57,637 nucleotides of DNA from Streptomyces sp. JJ38 (GTDB taxonomy: Bacteria > Actinomycetota > Actinomycetes > Streptomycetales > Streptomycetaceae), in contig NZ_JABLSI010000035.1 of the NCBI RefSeq assembly GCF_019303475.1, forward strand, positions 1 to 57,637, given 5' to 3'. This document shows, one piece after another, positions 33,755-42,201 of the stretch; within the stretch, counting starts at the first letter, position 1; each line of letters begins with the position of its first letter. The translations under genes and the position numbers were made by a program. The notes under the pieces were generated by a model that saw only the letters and a list, made by a program, of their open reading frames with translations, was not told the DNA's origin and searched no databases.

Positions 33755-34520
33755 CGAATCCGGGGTCGGCCAGGTCCGCCAGGACCTGGCCGAGCTCCTC
33801 CTCACCGACCAGCCCGCCGGCCAGCAGCGGCTCCCGCAGCCGCCGGAACGTGTGACGGTAGAACTCGGCACCGGCGCTCCCCCCGCGCAACGCCCCGCCG
33901 TCCACCAGCGCGTCGACGCCGGTCAGCCCGCGCTCCGCGAGGGCGGCGGGCAACCGGTGCCCGAACCGGTTGTCGCAGCCCCGCCCGCCGAGCACCGTCA
34001 CGACCGCGTCGTGCACCCGTTGGAACCGCTCGGCCGCCGTGCGCGGCGCGGGCAGCGGCCCCGGCACGTCGATGTCGAACTCCGAGAGGACGACGAGCCC
34101 GCCCGGGGCGCAGTACTCGACGAGCCGGTCCAGCACCCGCGCACGCTCCGGCAGATGCGAGAGCACCATCCGCGCGTGCACGACGTCGAACGTCTCGCCC
34201 AGCGGCTCGTCGGCCAGCAGGTCGTGCCGCCGTACCTCCACCCGCGACGGCAGCGCGGCCGCCTCCAGATGCCGGGTGTCGACGTCCAGCGCGACCACCC
34301 GGCCCGCGCCCTCCCCCACCATGTCGGCCAGCAGCCGGCTCACCGAGCCGCCCCCGGCGCCGACGTCCAGGCAGGAGGCGCCCTCGGGCACGCCCGCCGC
34401 CGCGAGCGCCCGGCGGGAGGCGGGCTCCCAGAACGCGCCCAGGTGTGCCAGCCGCGCCCGCTCCTCGTCCCACTCGGTCGCGAACGTGTAGCGCTCCCCG
34501 GTGATGTGCTTCCCGGTCAT
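33675..34520 (-). CDS. SAM-dependent class I methyltransferase
   Basis: 281 residues. Motif I SCLDVGAGGGSVSRLLADMV, then ALDVDTRHLEA, HDLLADEPLGETFDVVHARM and GGLVVLSEFDIDV. UbiE/COQ5-like small-molecule methyltransferases look like this. The N-terminus ITGERYTFATEWDEERARLA is typical. The ATG at 34520 has a GGGAGGG site; an upstream in-frame start at 34547 is less likely. Its 3' end runs 80 bp into the PrnB-like gene on the other strand. Substrate unknown. Confidence 0.85.
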   Translation of the reverse strand: MTGKHITGERYTFATEWDEERARLAHLGAFWEPASRRALAAAGVPEGASCLDVGAGGGSVSRLLADMVGEGAGRVVALDVDTRHLEAAALPSRVEVRRHDLLADEPLGETFDVVHARMVLSHLPERARVLDRLVEYCAPGGLVVLSEFDIDVPGPLPAPRTAAERFQRVHDAVVTVLGGRGCDNRFGHRLPAALAERGLTGVDALVDGGALRGGSAGAEFYRHTFRRLREPLLAGGLVGEEELGQVLADLADPGFVTLSAPLVSAWGRRGPAPARSGRSAG

Positions 34521-34610
34521 GACTGTCCCTCCCGGCGACGTCCCCATCGGCCCACCGGGAACCTATCGCGCACTCCCGGACCGCCTCGCCGCACGTGGGA
34601 GCATGGACGC

Positions 34611-35105
34611 GTGATCGATCTGGGCTACTCGCTCTCCCGGAGGTTCCCCGACCCGCCGCAGACCGCCTACGCGCGGGCCGACGTGCGGGCCCTGCGGTAC
34701 GACCTCTTCCGCGGCGACGTCTACCTCGCCGACGTGGACGCCGACCGGGAGCTGGCGACCGCCCTGGGCTGGGTGCCGGTACTGGACTTCGCCTGGGCGC
34801 TGTGCGACGTCGTCGAGCACCTCGACCGCGACCCCCTGGGCAGCCGCGCGTCCCGGCCGCAGCGGGCCGAGCTGGACCTCACCGAGTCCGCCGACCGGCT
34901 GCGCTTCGTGCGCCGCTTCGGCTGGGTGGAGATCACCGCCGACTGGGCGCCCGACGAACCCCCGCTCGCCTTCGGCCACTCCGCGCTGCGGCGGGAGGCC
35001 AGGGACTTCCTCCACGACCTGGTCGCCGACCTGGTGGACCTGCACGAGGACCTCGGCGACAACCCCCTGGTCTGGGACCTCCAGGCCCGCTTCCCCCGCG
35101 TCTAG
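34611..35105 (+). CDS. Hypothetical protein, unrecognised
   Basis: 164 residues, soluble, acidic, no cysteine-rich or membrane segment: IDLGYSLSRRFPDPPQTAYA, VYLADVDADRELATALGWVP, DLTESADRLRFVRRFGWVEI and FGHSALRREARDFLHDLVAD. It has the look of an immunity- or nuclease-inhibitor-like small Streptomyces protein, but no named family is certain. The GTG at 34611 is the first good start; the ribosome site (GGGAG, 10 nt) is weak. Its stop overlaps the stop of the convergent XRE-cupin gene by 4 bp. Confidence 0.72.
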   Translation: MIDLGYSLSRRFPDPPQTAYARADVRALRYDLFRGDVYLADVDADRELATALGWVPVLDFAWALCDVVEHLDRDPLGSRASRPQRAELDLTESADRLRFVRRFGWVEITADWAPDEPPLAFGHSALRREARDFLHDLVADLVDLHEDLGDNPLVWDLQARFPRV

Positions 35106-35752
35106 GAGCCTGACCGGGTGTCCGGCCGGGCGCCCGGCGGCCGGGGCCGGTCGCCCGGTTCCCGTGACGCACCGCGACGCGGCCTGGCGCGCACGTGCAT
35201 CCGCTCCCCCTGGGAGCCGAAGAGGCTGAGGACCTCCACGGGCTCCTCACCCGTGCTCCCGAACCAGTGCGGCAGGCGGGTGTCGAACTCCGCCGCCTCC
35301 CCCGGGCCGAGCACGAGGTCGTGCTCGGCCAGGACCAGACGCAGCCTGCCGGCGAGGACGTACATCCACTCGTAGCCCTCGTGGCGCACCGGGTCCGGCG
35401 TCCGCTGCTCGGCGGGCATGACGAGCTTGTACGCCTGCAGCGGGCCCGGCTGGCGCGTCAGCGGCAGCACCGTGCGGCCTTCCAGGCGCCGGGGGACGAG
35501 GCGGACCCGCGGGTCTCCGACCTCGGGCGCGCCGACCAGCTCGTCCAGCGGCACCTGGTGCGCCTGGGCGATCGGCAGGAGCAGCTCCAGGCTCGGGCGG
35601 CGCTGGCCGGTCTCCAGCCTGGACAGGGTGCTCTTCGAGACGCCGGTGGCCTCCGACAGCGCCGCGAGCGTCACCCCGCGCTCGGTGCGCAGCCGCTTGA
35701 GCCGCGGGCCGACCTCGTCCAGGGCCCGGCCGATGGCGGTGGTGTCGTCCAT
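35102..35752 (-). CDS. XRE-family regulator with cupin domain
   Basis: 216 residues. HTH about 12-70 (LKRLRTERGVTLAALSEATG, VSKSTLSRLETGQRRPSLEL), then a cupin_2 domain about 110-190 (HEGYEWMYVLAGRLRLVLAE, LGPGEAAEFDTRLPHWFGST). Such regulators bind small ligands in the cupin barrel and commonly repress the divergent neighbor. Here the divergent gene is the His-rich methyltransferase at 35876, and an inverted repeat lies between them. Start 35752 is chosen; an in-frame ATG 9 bp upstream is equally possible. Confidence 0.9.
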   Translation of the reverse strand: MDDTTAIGRALDEVGPRLKRLRTERGVTLAALSEATGVSKSTLSRLETGQRRPSLELLLPIAQAHQVPLDELVGAPEVGDPRVRLVPRRLEGRTVLPLTRQPGPLQAYKLVMPAEQRTPDPVRHEGYEWMYVLAGRLRLVLAEHDLVLGPGEAAEFDTRLPHWFGSTGEEPVEVLSLFGSQGERMHVRARPRRGASREPGDRPRPPGARPDTRSGS

Positions 35753-35782
35753 GCGGCCCATTGCACCGCGCCGTCCCGGAAA

Positions 35783-35800
35783 CGGCAACAAAGATTGCCG
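35783..35800. promoter_or_regulatory. Candidate XRE-cupin operator
   Basis: CGGCAA-CAAAGA-TTGCCG, a perfect 6-bp-arm inverted repeat 31 bp upstream of the XRE-cupin start, in the 123-bp gap between the divergent genes. The position suits autoregulation and repression of the methyltransferase. Confidence 0.5.
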
Positions 35801-35802
35801 GT

Positions 35803-35831
35803 GACGCTCAGCCGCCCGCACGCTGAGCGTC
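35803..35831. promoter_or_regulatory. Second inverted repeat in the XRE-methyltransferase gap
   Basis: GACGCTCAG (35803-35811) and CTGAGCGTC (35823-35831), a perfect 9-bp repeat around an 11-nt center, 44 bp before the methyltransferase start. It may be a second operator or a leader hairpin. Confidence 0.45.
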
Positions 35832-35875
35832 GGCGGGGCGTGAACCCCGGACCGCACACCATGGAGGCGCACACC

Positions 35876-36823
35876 ATGACGGGACACCAGCACACGAAAA
35901 CCGGCCACCACCACGACCACGACCACGCGGACCTCGACTGGGACGCCATGGTCACCGAGCTGCTGCGCGAGGGCGAGCTGCACCTGCCGTACCTGGAGCG
36001 GGCGGCGGAGTGGCTCCGCGGCCTGACGGCCGCCGACGCGGACGCGGCGGCCGGCGCCGGCGGCGACGCGGACGGCGCCCCGGAACCGGCCGTCCGGCGC
36101 GTGCTGGACGTGGGCAGCGGCCCCGGGGTGGCGGCCTGCGTGCTCGCCCGGGCCTTCCCCGAGGCCGAGACCGTCGCCGCGGACCAGTCCTCCGCCCTCC
36201 TGGACCACGCCGCCGAGCGCGCGTCGGGACAGGGCCTGAAGCTGACCACGCACCGCGCCGACCTGCCCGCCGAGTTCGGCACCCTGCCGTCGGCCGACCT
36301 CGTCTGGAGCAGCAACGTCGTCCACCACCTCGGCGACCAGCAGGCGGCCCTCACCTCCCTCGCCGCCGCCCTCCGCCCCGGCGGTCTGCTGGCCATCGCC
36401 GAACGCGGCCTGCCCCTACGCTTCCTGCCGCGCGACATCGGCCTGGGCCGGCCCGGCCTGCAAGCCCGTCTGGACGCCGCCGAGGAGGAGGCGTTCGCCG
36501 CCATGCGCGCCGGGCTGAGCGGCACCGTGGACGTGGTCGAGGACTGGCCCGCCCTGCTCACCGCCGCCGGGCTCACCCCCACCGGCAGCCGCACGTTCCT
36601 CTCCGAGCACCCGGCACCCCTGGCCCGGCCCGCCCGCGCACACCTGCGCGACCGGCTGGCCCGCAAGCGCGAGCGGCTCGCCGAACTGCTGGACGCGGAG
36701 GACCTCGCGACGCTGGACCGCCTTCTCGACCCCGGGGCGGAGTCGGGCCTGCTGCACCGGCCCGACGCCTTCTACCTGCACGCCACCACCGTGCACACCG
36801 CCCGCGCCCTGCCCCGGGGGTAG
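35876..36823 (+). CDS. SAM-dependent methyltransferase with His-rich N-terminus
   Basis: 315 residues. The first 20 residues (HQHTKTGHHHDHDHADLD) hold seven His and several Asp, a likely metal-binding tail. The methyltransferase core follows: RVLDVGSGPGVAACVLARAF, TVAADQSSALLDHAAERA, SADLVWSSNVVHHLGDQQAA and GGLLAIAERGLPLRFLPRD. The ATG at 35876 has a GGAGG site 8 nt upstream; an ATG at 35861 overlaps that site and is less likely. Divergent from the XRE-cupin regulator, which probably controls it. The substrate is unknown; a metal or metalloid-linked role is a guess from the tail. Confidence 0.85.
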   Translation: MTGHQHTKTGHHHDHDHADLDWDAMVTELLREGELHLPYLERAAEWLRGLTAADADAAAGAGGDADGAPEPAVRRVLDVGSGPGVAACVLARAFPEAETVAADQSSALLDHAAERASGQGLKLTTHRADLPAEFGTLPSADLVWSSNVVHHLGDQQAALTSLAAALRPGGLLAIAERGLPLRFLPRDIGLGRPGLQARLDAAEEEAFAAMRAGLSGTVDVVEDWPALLTAAGLTPTGSRTFLSEHPAPLARPARAHLRDRLARKRERLAELLDAEDLATLDRLLDPGAESGLLHRPDAFYLHATTVHTARALPRG

Positions 36824-36850
36824 GCACCGCCCGAGGAACGCCGCCGCGCC

Positions 36851-37561
36851 TCACGGCTGGACCCGGATGCCCAGAGCGGCGGCGAGTGCGGGCGCGTGGT
36901 CGAGCAGCTGGGCCGGGGTGATCGTCGCCCCGGCCAGCCGCTCCACGCCCCGGCTGAGCGTGAACCCCGCCGTCTCCCGCAGATCGACGTCGACGAGGGT
37001 GGCGCCCGTCAGATCGGCGCCGCGCAGGACGCAGTCCCGGAAGGCGACCCGGGTGAGCGTGGCGCCCGCGAGATCCGGCTCGACCAGGACGCACCCCTCG
37101 AAGGCCACGTCGGTCAACGTGGCCCCCCGAAGGTTGACGACGTCCAGCTTGCCGCCCCGGACCAGGACGCGGGACAGGCTCGCCCCGTAGGCCCGGACGC
37201 CGCCCAGCCGGACGTCCACGCAGGTCACGTCCCGGAACCGGGCGTCCACCAGGTCGGTGCCCACGCCCCTGACCCCCTCCAGCGCGCAGTCGGCGAAGCG
37301 GGCGCCGCGCAGACCGGCCTCGTCCAGCGTGAGGTCCCTCAGCGTGCAGTCGAGGAACCGCGCACTCGGCGCGTCGGCCCCCGTCAGGTCCAGGGAGGTG
37401 AACGCCAGGCCGTCGTAGTCCCCCTCGGGGGCGAGGGGGCCGAGGTGGCCGTCCTGCTCGGGCAGGGTGAACTCGGGTGGCCGGGGCGGGGTCGGACCCG
37501 CCCGCCGGGACGGGCCCGGACGTGGCGGCCTGGGCGGCTGCGAAGGCGTGCGCGGTGTCAT
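36851..37561 (-). CDS. Pentapeptide-repeat protein
   Basis: 236 residues. After a Pro/Arg-rich N-terminus, about 60-200 consist of pentapeptide repeats of A(D/N)LxX type: FTSLDLTGADAPSARFLDCT, LRGARFADCALEGVRGVGTD, VNLRGATLTDVAFEGCVLVE and LRGADLTGATLVDVDL. These fold as a right-handed quadrilateral beta-helix; some family members (Qnr, MfpA) mimic DNA and protect gyrase, others have no known role. Start uncertain among ATGs at 37561, 37573 and 37585; none has a strong ribosome site. Convergent with the His-rich methyltransferase. Confidence 0.85.
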   Translation of the reverse strand: MTPRTPSQPPRPPRPGPSRRAGPTPPRPPEFTLPEQDGHLGPLAPEGDYDGLAFTSLDLTGADAPSARFLDCTLRDLTLDEAGLRGARFADCALEGVRGVGTDLVDARFRDVTCVDVRLGGVRAYGASLSRVLVRGGKLDVVNLRGATLTDVAFEGCVLVEPDLAGATLTRVAFRDCVLRGADLTGATLVDVDLRETAGFTLSRGVERLAGATITPAQLLDHAPALAAALGIRVQP

Positions 37562-37614
37562 GACATCCAGCATGGGAGACACCACTGACAGTCACCGACC
37601 GCGGGCAGTTGACT

Positions 37615-37628
37615 TGAACTTACGTTCA
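37615..37628. promoter_or_regulatory. Inverted repeat before the oxidoreductase gene
   Basis: TGAAC-TTAC-GTTCA overlaps the region after a TTGACT hexamer (37609-37614). Position between divergent promoters suggests an operator for an unlinked regulator; no TetR or HxlR gene is adjacent. Confidence 0.4.
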
Positions 37629-37684
37629 CGTTCGATGGTGGGCGTCAACCGCACCGCACGCGTCAGCCGCTGGGGGGACACACC

Positions 37685-38671
37685 ATGCACGCCGTACGAC
37701 TGCACGCCTTCGGCCCCGCCGAGAACCTCACCTACGAGCGGGTGCCCGACCCGGCTCCCGGACCCGGCCAGGTCCTCGTCGACGTGGCCGCCGCGGGGGT
37801 CCACCTCGTGGACACCGCCCTGCGCTCGGGCCGGAAGTCCGGCCCGACGCCCACCGAACTGCCCACGATCCCCGGCCGGGAGGTGGCGGGCCGGGTCGCG
37901 GCCCTCGGCGAGGGCGTCGGTCCCGAGTGGCTGGGCCGCCGCGTCGTCGCCCACCTGGGCATGGTCCCCGGCGGCTACGCGGAACGGGCCGTGACCGGCG
38001 TCGAACGGCTGCACGTCCTGCCCGAGGGCGTGGCCGAGCCCCAGGCCGTCGCCGTCATCGGCACCGGGCGCACCGCCATGGGCATCCTCCAGTTCATCGA
38101 GCCGGGCCCGGGCGACACGGTGCTCGTCCTCGCCGCGGCCGGGGGCGTCGGCTCGCTCCTCGTGCAGTACGCCCAGCGGGCCGGAGCCCGGGTGATCGGC
38201 GCAGCCGGCGGCCCGGACAAGACGGCCGCCGTCCTCCGGCTCGGCGCGGACGTGGCCGTCGACTACCGCGAGCGAGGCTGGACGCGCCGGGTGCCCGGCC
38301 CCGTCACCCACGTGCTCGAGGGCGTCGGCGGCGACATCGGCCGGGCCGCCGTCGACCTGCTGGCGCCCGGCGGCACCCACCTGTCCTACGGCTACGCCGC
38401 CACGGGCTTCGACCCCTCCGGGCAGGCCGTGCTCGACGAGGACGAACAGCGCCGTCGCGGGGTGGTCTCCCGGTCGGTGCTGGGCAAGCCGATGTTCGAC
38501 CGGATCGGCGGCATGGAGAACCTGCGGGTCCTGGAGGAACGCGCCATGGCACGACTCGCCGACGGCACGTTCGACCCGCTCGTGCACGCCTTCCCGCTGG
38601 CCGAGGCCGCCAAGGCCCACCGGGCCCTGGAGGAGCGCGCCACCACCGGCAAGGTCGTCCTCGTCCCGTAG
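37685..38671 (+). CDS. Zinc-type alcohol dehydrogenase / quinone oxidoreductase (MDR superfamily)
   Basis: 328 residues. GroES-like domain about 1-130 (MHAVRLHAFGPAENLTYERV, LPTIPGREVAGRVAALGEGV), then a Rossmann NADP domain with VLVLAAAGGVGSLLVQYAQR. No structural zinc Cys cluster is seen, so it is of the quinone-oxidoreductase (QOR) subgroup that reduces quinones or enones with NADPH. The ATG at 37685 follows a GGGGGGA site. The inverted repeat TGAAC-N4-GTTCA upstream suggests repression. Substrate unknown. Confidence 0.9.
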   Translation: MHAVRLHAFGPAENLTYERVPDPAPGPGQVLVDVAAAGVHLVDTALRSGRKSGPTPTELPTIPGREVAGRVAALGEGVGPEWLGRRVVAHLGMVPGGYAERAVTGVERLHVLPEGVAEPQAVAVIGTGRTAMGILQFIEPGPGDTVLVLAAAGGVGSLLVQYAQRAGARVIGAAGGPDKTAAVLRLGADVAVDYRERGWTRRVPGPVTHVLEGVGGDIGRAAVDLLAPGGTHLSYGYAATGFDPSGQAVLDEDEQRRRGVVSRSVLGKPMFDRIGGMENLRVLEERAMARLADGTFDPLVHAFPLAEAAKAHRALEERATTGKVVLVP

Positions 38672-38688
38672 CGGCCGCCCCCGTCACG

Positions 38689-38714
38689 CCGGCGGACGTC
38701 CGGACGTCCGCCGG
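38689..38714. terminator. Bidirectional terminator
   Basis: CCGGCGGACGT-CCGG-ACGTCCGCCGG, a perfect 11-bp stem with a tetraloop, in the 47-bp gap between the convergent oxidoreductase and amidase genes. Confidence 0.8.
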
Positions 38715-38718
38715 GCCC

Positions 38719-39474
38719 TCACCGGCCGCCCGAGGCCCGGGCCGCGTGCTCCGTCCGCAGCCGGGCCACCCGCTCCCGCAGCCCGGGCAGGGCCTCGTAG
38801 AGCGCCTGGCCCGGGCAGTCCGTCGCATAGCCGTCCCGGTGCCCGGCGATCACGTCGAGCGTCACCTCCGTCCCCTTCGGGTACAGGCTCGCGTCGTTCG
38901 TCGACTCCATCCGCACCCGGCCCAGCGGGTCGGCCCCGGGGCTCAGTTTCCAGGCGGCCACGGCCGCGATCGCCGCCAGCATGCGGTCGGGCACCTCCTG
39001 GCCCGCACCGAAGGTGCCGAGCGCCGCGATGCCGACGCTCCGCTTGTTGAACCCCTTCGTGTGCGCCCCGAGCACCGTGCGCTCCTCGCTCCCGGCCCGG
39101 CCCTCGTAGATCGTCCCGCAGCGGTCGACGACGAAGTTGTAGCCCAGGTCGTCCCAGCCCCGCCCCTCGATGTGCTGCCGCTGCATCTCCCGCAACAGCC
39201 CGGGCACGTCCCGCTCACAGTCGTACGCGTTGGGGTGGTTGGTGTGGTGGACGAAAACCGCCTCGGCGGACGGCGTGCGTGCCGGGCCCTCCCGCACCGC
39301 CTCCTCGTCCGCGTGCCACACCGCCCGCCCCACGACCGGGGGCTTCGGCGCCGCCGGGCGCGGCCCCGACCCGGCACCCGGCTCCACCACCGGGGGCCGC
39401 TCCGGGGCGCTCCAGGTCATCAGCAGTGCCAGTACCGACACCGCCGCCCCCTGCGCCACCCTGCGCGGCCACAT
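38719..39474 (-). CDS. Secreted peptidoglycan-recognition-type N-acetylmuramoyl-L-alanine amidase
   Basis: 251 residues. The N-terminus MWPRRVAQGAAVSVLALLMT is a short signal peptide or anchor. The amidase_2/PGRP domain (about 55-225) keeps the zinc ligands: His in AVFVHHTNHPN, His in VIAGHRDGYATDCPGQ and the Cys of TDCPG, plus Tyr in DDLGYNFVVDRCGTIYEGRA. It should cleave the MurNAc-L-Ala bond outside the membrane. The frame continues far upstream as antisense of the phosphatase, so the start at 39474 rests on the signal peptide. Confidence 0.9.
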   Translation of the reverse strand: MWPRRVAQGAAVSVLALLMTWSAPERPPVVEPGAGSGPRPAAPKPPVVGRAVWHADEEAVREGPARTPSAEAVFVHHTNHPNAYDCERDVPGLLREMQRQHIEGRGWDDLGYNFVVDRCGTIYEGRAGSEERTVLGAHTKGFNKRSVGIAALGTFGAGQEVPDRMLAAIAAVAAWKLSPGADPLGRVRMESTNDASLYPKGTEVTLDVIAGHRDGYATDCPGQALYEALPGLRERVARLRTEHAARASGGR

Positions 39475-39562
39475 GCCACCCACCCTGCGCCCGCCCCCGC
39501 CCCGCCCCCACCCGGTGGCCCCCGTTCGGGTGACACCGGGCAGGCGGCGGGCTCGGCCCGCG

Positions 39563-41701
39563 TCACCGGTCGGCCGGCTCCGGGCGCAGCAGGAGCAGGG
39601 CGATGTCGTCGATGCTCGGCGCGGACCCGCGGGCGCGGTCGACCAGGGCGTCGGCGAGCTCCTCCACGGGCCGGTCCCCCGCCCGCGCCAGATGGCCCGC
39701 GAGCTCGGCGGTGGCGTCCCCGATGTCGACACCGGGGGTCTCGACGAGCCCGTCGGTGTAGAGAACCAGCGTGGCCCCGACCGGCAGGGGAACCTCCGCC
39801 GCCTCGTACTCGGCCGAGGAGTCGATGCCGAGCAGGAGGCCCGGCTGCACGTCGAGCGTCTCGGTGCGCCCGTCGGGGTGGCGCAGCAGCGGGGGCGGAT
39901 GCCCCGCGCTGGCCAGGCAGGCCCGATGGCGCACCAGGTCGACGCGGACGTAGAGGCAGCTGGTGAACAGCCCCGGGTCCAGGTCGGTGAGCAGGCGGTT
40001 GGTGCTGGCGAGGACCTCGCCCGGCGGTGCGCCGGCGGTGGCGTGGACGGCCGTGCGGACCTGCCCCATGAGCGCGGCGGCCGTGACGCTGTGGCCCTGG
40101 ACGTCGCCGATGGCGGCCGCGACGGCGGTGTCGTCCAGGCGGATGAGGTCGTAGAAGTCACCCCCGATGTCCATGCCCAGGCCGGCAGGCTGGTAGCGGG
40201 CCGCCACGTCCAGCCCGGGCACCCGGGGCAGGGCGTGCGGCAGCAGGCCGGTCTGGAGGTGGTGGGCCAGCTCTTGTCTGGTGTCGTGGAGACGGGCGCG
40301 GTCCAGCGCCTGGGCCACGAGCCCGGCGACGGAGGTGAGGACGGCACGCTGCGTCGGCGGGAAGTGGCGGGGCCGGTCGTAGGAGAGCACCAGCGAGCCG
40401 ACGGGACGGCCGGAGGCGATCAGCGGCAGGAACGCCCAGGCGGCCTTCCCCGTCAGCGCCGGGCCCCCCGGGAACAGCCTCTCCATCTCCTCGGGGGAGG
40501 TCATGAAGCGGGGGGCGCCGTTACCGAGGACCTGGGCGGCCGGGCTCGGCGACGCCGACAGCCGGAGACCGTCCAGGCGCTCCGCCGCCTCAGCGCTGTA
40601 GCCACGCGAGCCCAGGATCCGCAGCCGGTCGTCCTCCGCCACGAAGAGGATCAGGCCCTGCGCGTCGAAGGCCGGCATGATCTGGTCGGCGACCCCGTCG
40701 ACCACGTCCCGCACCCCGACCGCCTCGGCCAGCGTGGCGGCCAGATGCGTCAGATGCGCCAGCACGCCGGCCCGGCTCGGCGTGGCCGAGCCCTCGGCAC
40801 GCCCGCCCCCCGCCTCGTCCTCCGTCGGCTCCGGGGCCGTGGGGACGATCCGGACGCTGATGCCGGTGGCGTCCGGGTGGAGCTGGAGGGAGAGCCACCG
40901 GTCCGGTGGGCGCAGGGCCGTGAACGAGGTGGGCTGGCGGGTCACCACCGCGGACCGGTAGTGCTCCTCGACGAGCGGGTCGTCCAGCCACGGCAGCGTC
41001 TCCCATGGCAGCGTCCCCAGCAGCTCGGAGACCTCGGCGCCCAGGAGTTCGGCACCGGTGGCGGTGACGAAGGTGACCCTGCCGTCCAGGTCGAGCGCGC
41101 AGCAGCCGTCGGGCAGTCGTTCCGCGAAGTCGATCGCGGCCCGGGCCACGTCCGGCCGGTGGTGCCCGGCGCGGGACGGGGGCAGCACGCGCGGCTCGGA
41201 GCCGGGCAGCACCGGGTGCCCGGCCTCCCGGGCCCTGAGCAGCCGCAGCCCCAGACGGCTGCGGGTGTGGTCGACCACGTCGCGCTCGTGAGCGCTCAGC
41301 TGCTGCGTGTGCTCGCCCGGCCACAGCATCACCAGGCCGCCCCACACCGTCGCGTCGGTGGCGATCGGCGCGGCGGCCAGCGTGAACGGGTAGGGCAGCA
41401 CGAGCGCGATCCGCGGGTAGCGGCGCGCCACCTCCTCCTGGCTGCCGAGCCACACCAGCCGGTTCCCCCGCAGGGCGTCGCTCACCGGGGTCGAGGCCCC
41501 CAGCTCCACTCTCGACCAGGGCACGGCGATCTCCTGCGACAGCCCGCTCAGCACCGCCAGGTACAGCGTCTCCTCGCCCGGCGGCAGGAGGTACACGGCG
41601 CCCGTGGTGGCGCCGGTGTCCCGCATGCCGTCGACCAGCGGACCGTCGAGCCACTCCAGGCCGGAGCCCGCCGCGGCCGCCGGGCCACCGCCGTCCGCCA
41701 C
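39563..41701 (-). CDS. GAF-PAS-GAF-PP2C (SpoIIE/RsbU-type) phosphatase
   Basis: About 712 residues. Sensory part: GAF about 20-165, PAS-like about 195-290 (FAERLPDGCCALDLDGRVTF), GAF about 330-480. The PP2C/SpoIIE domain occupies about 490-705 with QTGLLPHALPRVPGLDVAAR, metal-binding Asp in LGMDIGGDFYDL and IGDVQGHSVTAAALMGQV, LYTDGLVETPG and the final DDIALLLLR. Such enzymes dephosphorylate anti-anti-sigma factors. No anti-sigma pair is adjacent; the orphan STAS protein at 11817 is a chemically plausible client. The GTG at 41701 is preferred over an upstream start at 41755. Confidence 0.9.
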   Translation of the reverse strand: MADGGGPAAAAGSGLEWLDGPLVDGMRDTGATTGAVYLLPPGEETLYLAVLSGLSQEIAVPWSRVELGASTPVSDALRGNRLVWLGSQEEVARRYPRIALVLPYPFTLAAAPIATDATVWGGLVMLWPGEHTQQLSAHERDVVDHTRSRLGLRLLRAREAGHPVLPGSEPRVLPPSRAGHHRPDVARAAIDFAERLPDGCCALDLDGRVTFVTATGAELLGAEVSELLGTLPWETLPWLDDPLVEEHYRSAVVTRQPTSFTALRPPDRWLSLQLHPDATGISVRIVPTAPEPTEDEAGGGRAEGSATPSRAGVLAHLTHLAATLAEAVGVRDVVDGVADQIMPAFDAQGLILFVAEDDRLRILGSRGYSAEAAERLDGLRLSASPSPAAQVLGNGAPRFMTSPEEMERLFPGGPALTGKAAWAFLPLIASGRPVGSLVLSYDRPRHFPPTQRAVLTSVAGLVAQALDRARLHDTRQELAHHLQTGLLPHALPRVPGLDVAARYQPAGLGMDIGGDFYDLIRLDDTAVAAAIGDVQGHSVTAAALMGQVRTAVHATAGAPPGEVLASTNRLLTDLDPGLFTSCLYVRVDLVRHRACLASAGHPPPLLRHPDGRTETLDVQPGLLLGIDSSAEYEAAEVPLPVGATLVLYTDGLVETPGVDIGDATAELAGHLARAGDRPVEELADALVDRARGSAPSIDDIALLLLRPEPADR

Positions 41702-41909
41702 GCCCTCACCCCCTCTGGCCGACCCCGGGGGTCGGGCACCGGGTACCCCGCCCACACGCCGACATATCCCTCATACACGGACGATACGTCGGACCCGGCG
41801 CCCCCCGCAGACCCGGCCGGACAGGCCGGGGACGGACCCGAGGCCGGGGGCAGCCCCCGGCACGCCCCGATGCGGTCACGCCGCCCGGCCGCCCCCTCGA
41901 CGCGACGCA

Positions 41910-41946
41910 CGAGACCCCGGCCACCGCTGGGGTGGACCGGGGCCTC
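41910..41946 (-). terminator. Terminator of tRNA-Thr
   Basis: A long stem CGAG-A-CCCCGG-C-CACC paired with GGTG-GA-CCGGGG-C-CTCG, 8 bp beyond the tRNA 3' end on the minus strand. Confidence 0.75.
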
Positions 41947-41953
41947 GCGTCGG

Positions 41954-42027
41954 AGCCGCCTGTCGGAGTCGAACCGACGACCTACGCATTACAAGTGCGT
42001 TGCTCTGGCCAGCTGAGCTAAGGCGGC
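41954..42027 (-). tRNA. tRNA-Thr (anticodon TGT)
   Basis: On the minus strand the 7-bp acceptor stem GCCGCCT/AGGCGGC, a D-arm with AGCTCAGCTGG, the anticodon stem ACGCA/TGCGT around loop CTTGTAA (anticodon TGT, Thr), and the T-arm GTCGG-TTCGACT-CCGAC form a complete cloverleaf of 74 nt. CCA is not encoded. A terminator hairpin follows at 41946-41910, so it is transcribed alone. Confidence 0.95.
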
Positions 42028-42201
42028 GTGGACGCGGTCAACTCTACACAGCCGCCGACGGGTGGTCGCGAGTACTTCCGGCTACTGACAAAGCGGTCGG
42101 TCGCGGGTTAACGTTCGCGGAATGTCCACGGTCTCGTGGGCGACTCCTCCCTTTACTCGGATCGTCCGGCACGTTCCTGCCGGTGAAGGAGACACAACAA
42201 C

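Noticed and set aside
39563..40347. An upstream extension of the amidase into the phosphatase gene.
   Set aside because: That open frame is antisense to the PP2C domain; a proper signal peptide starts at 39474.
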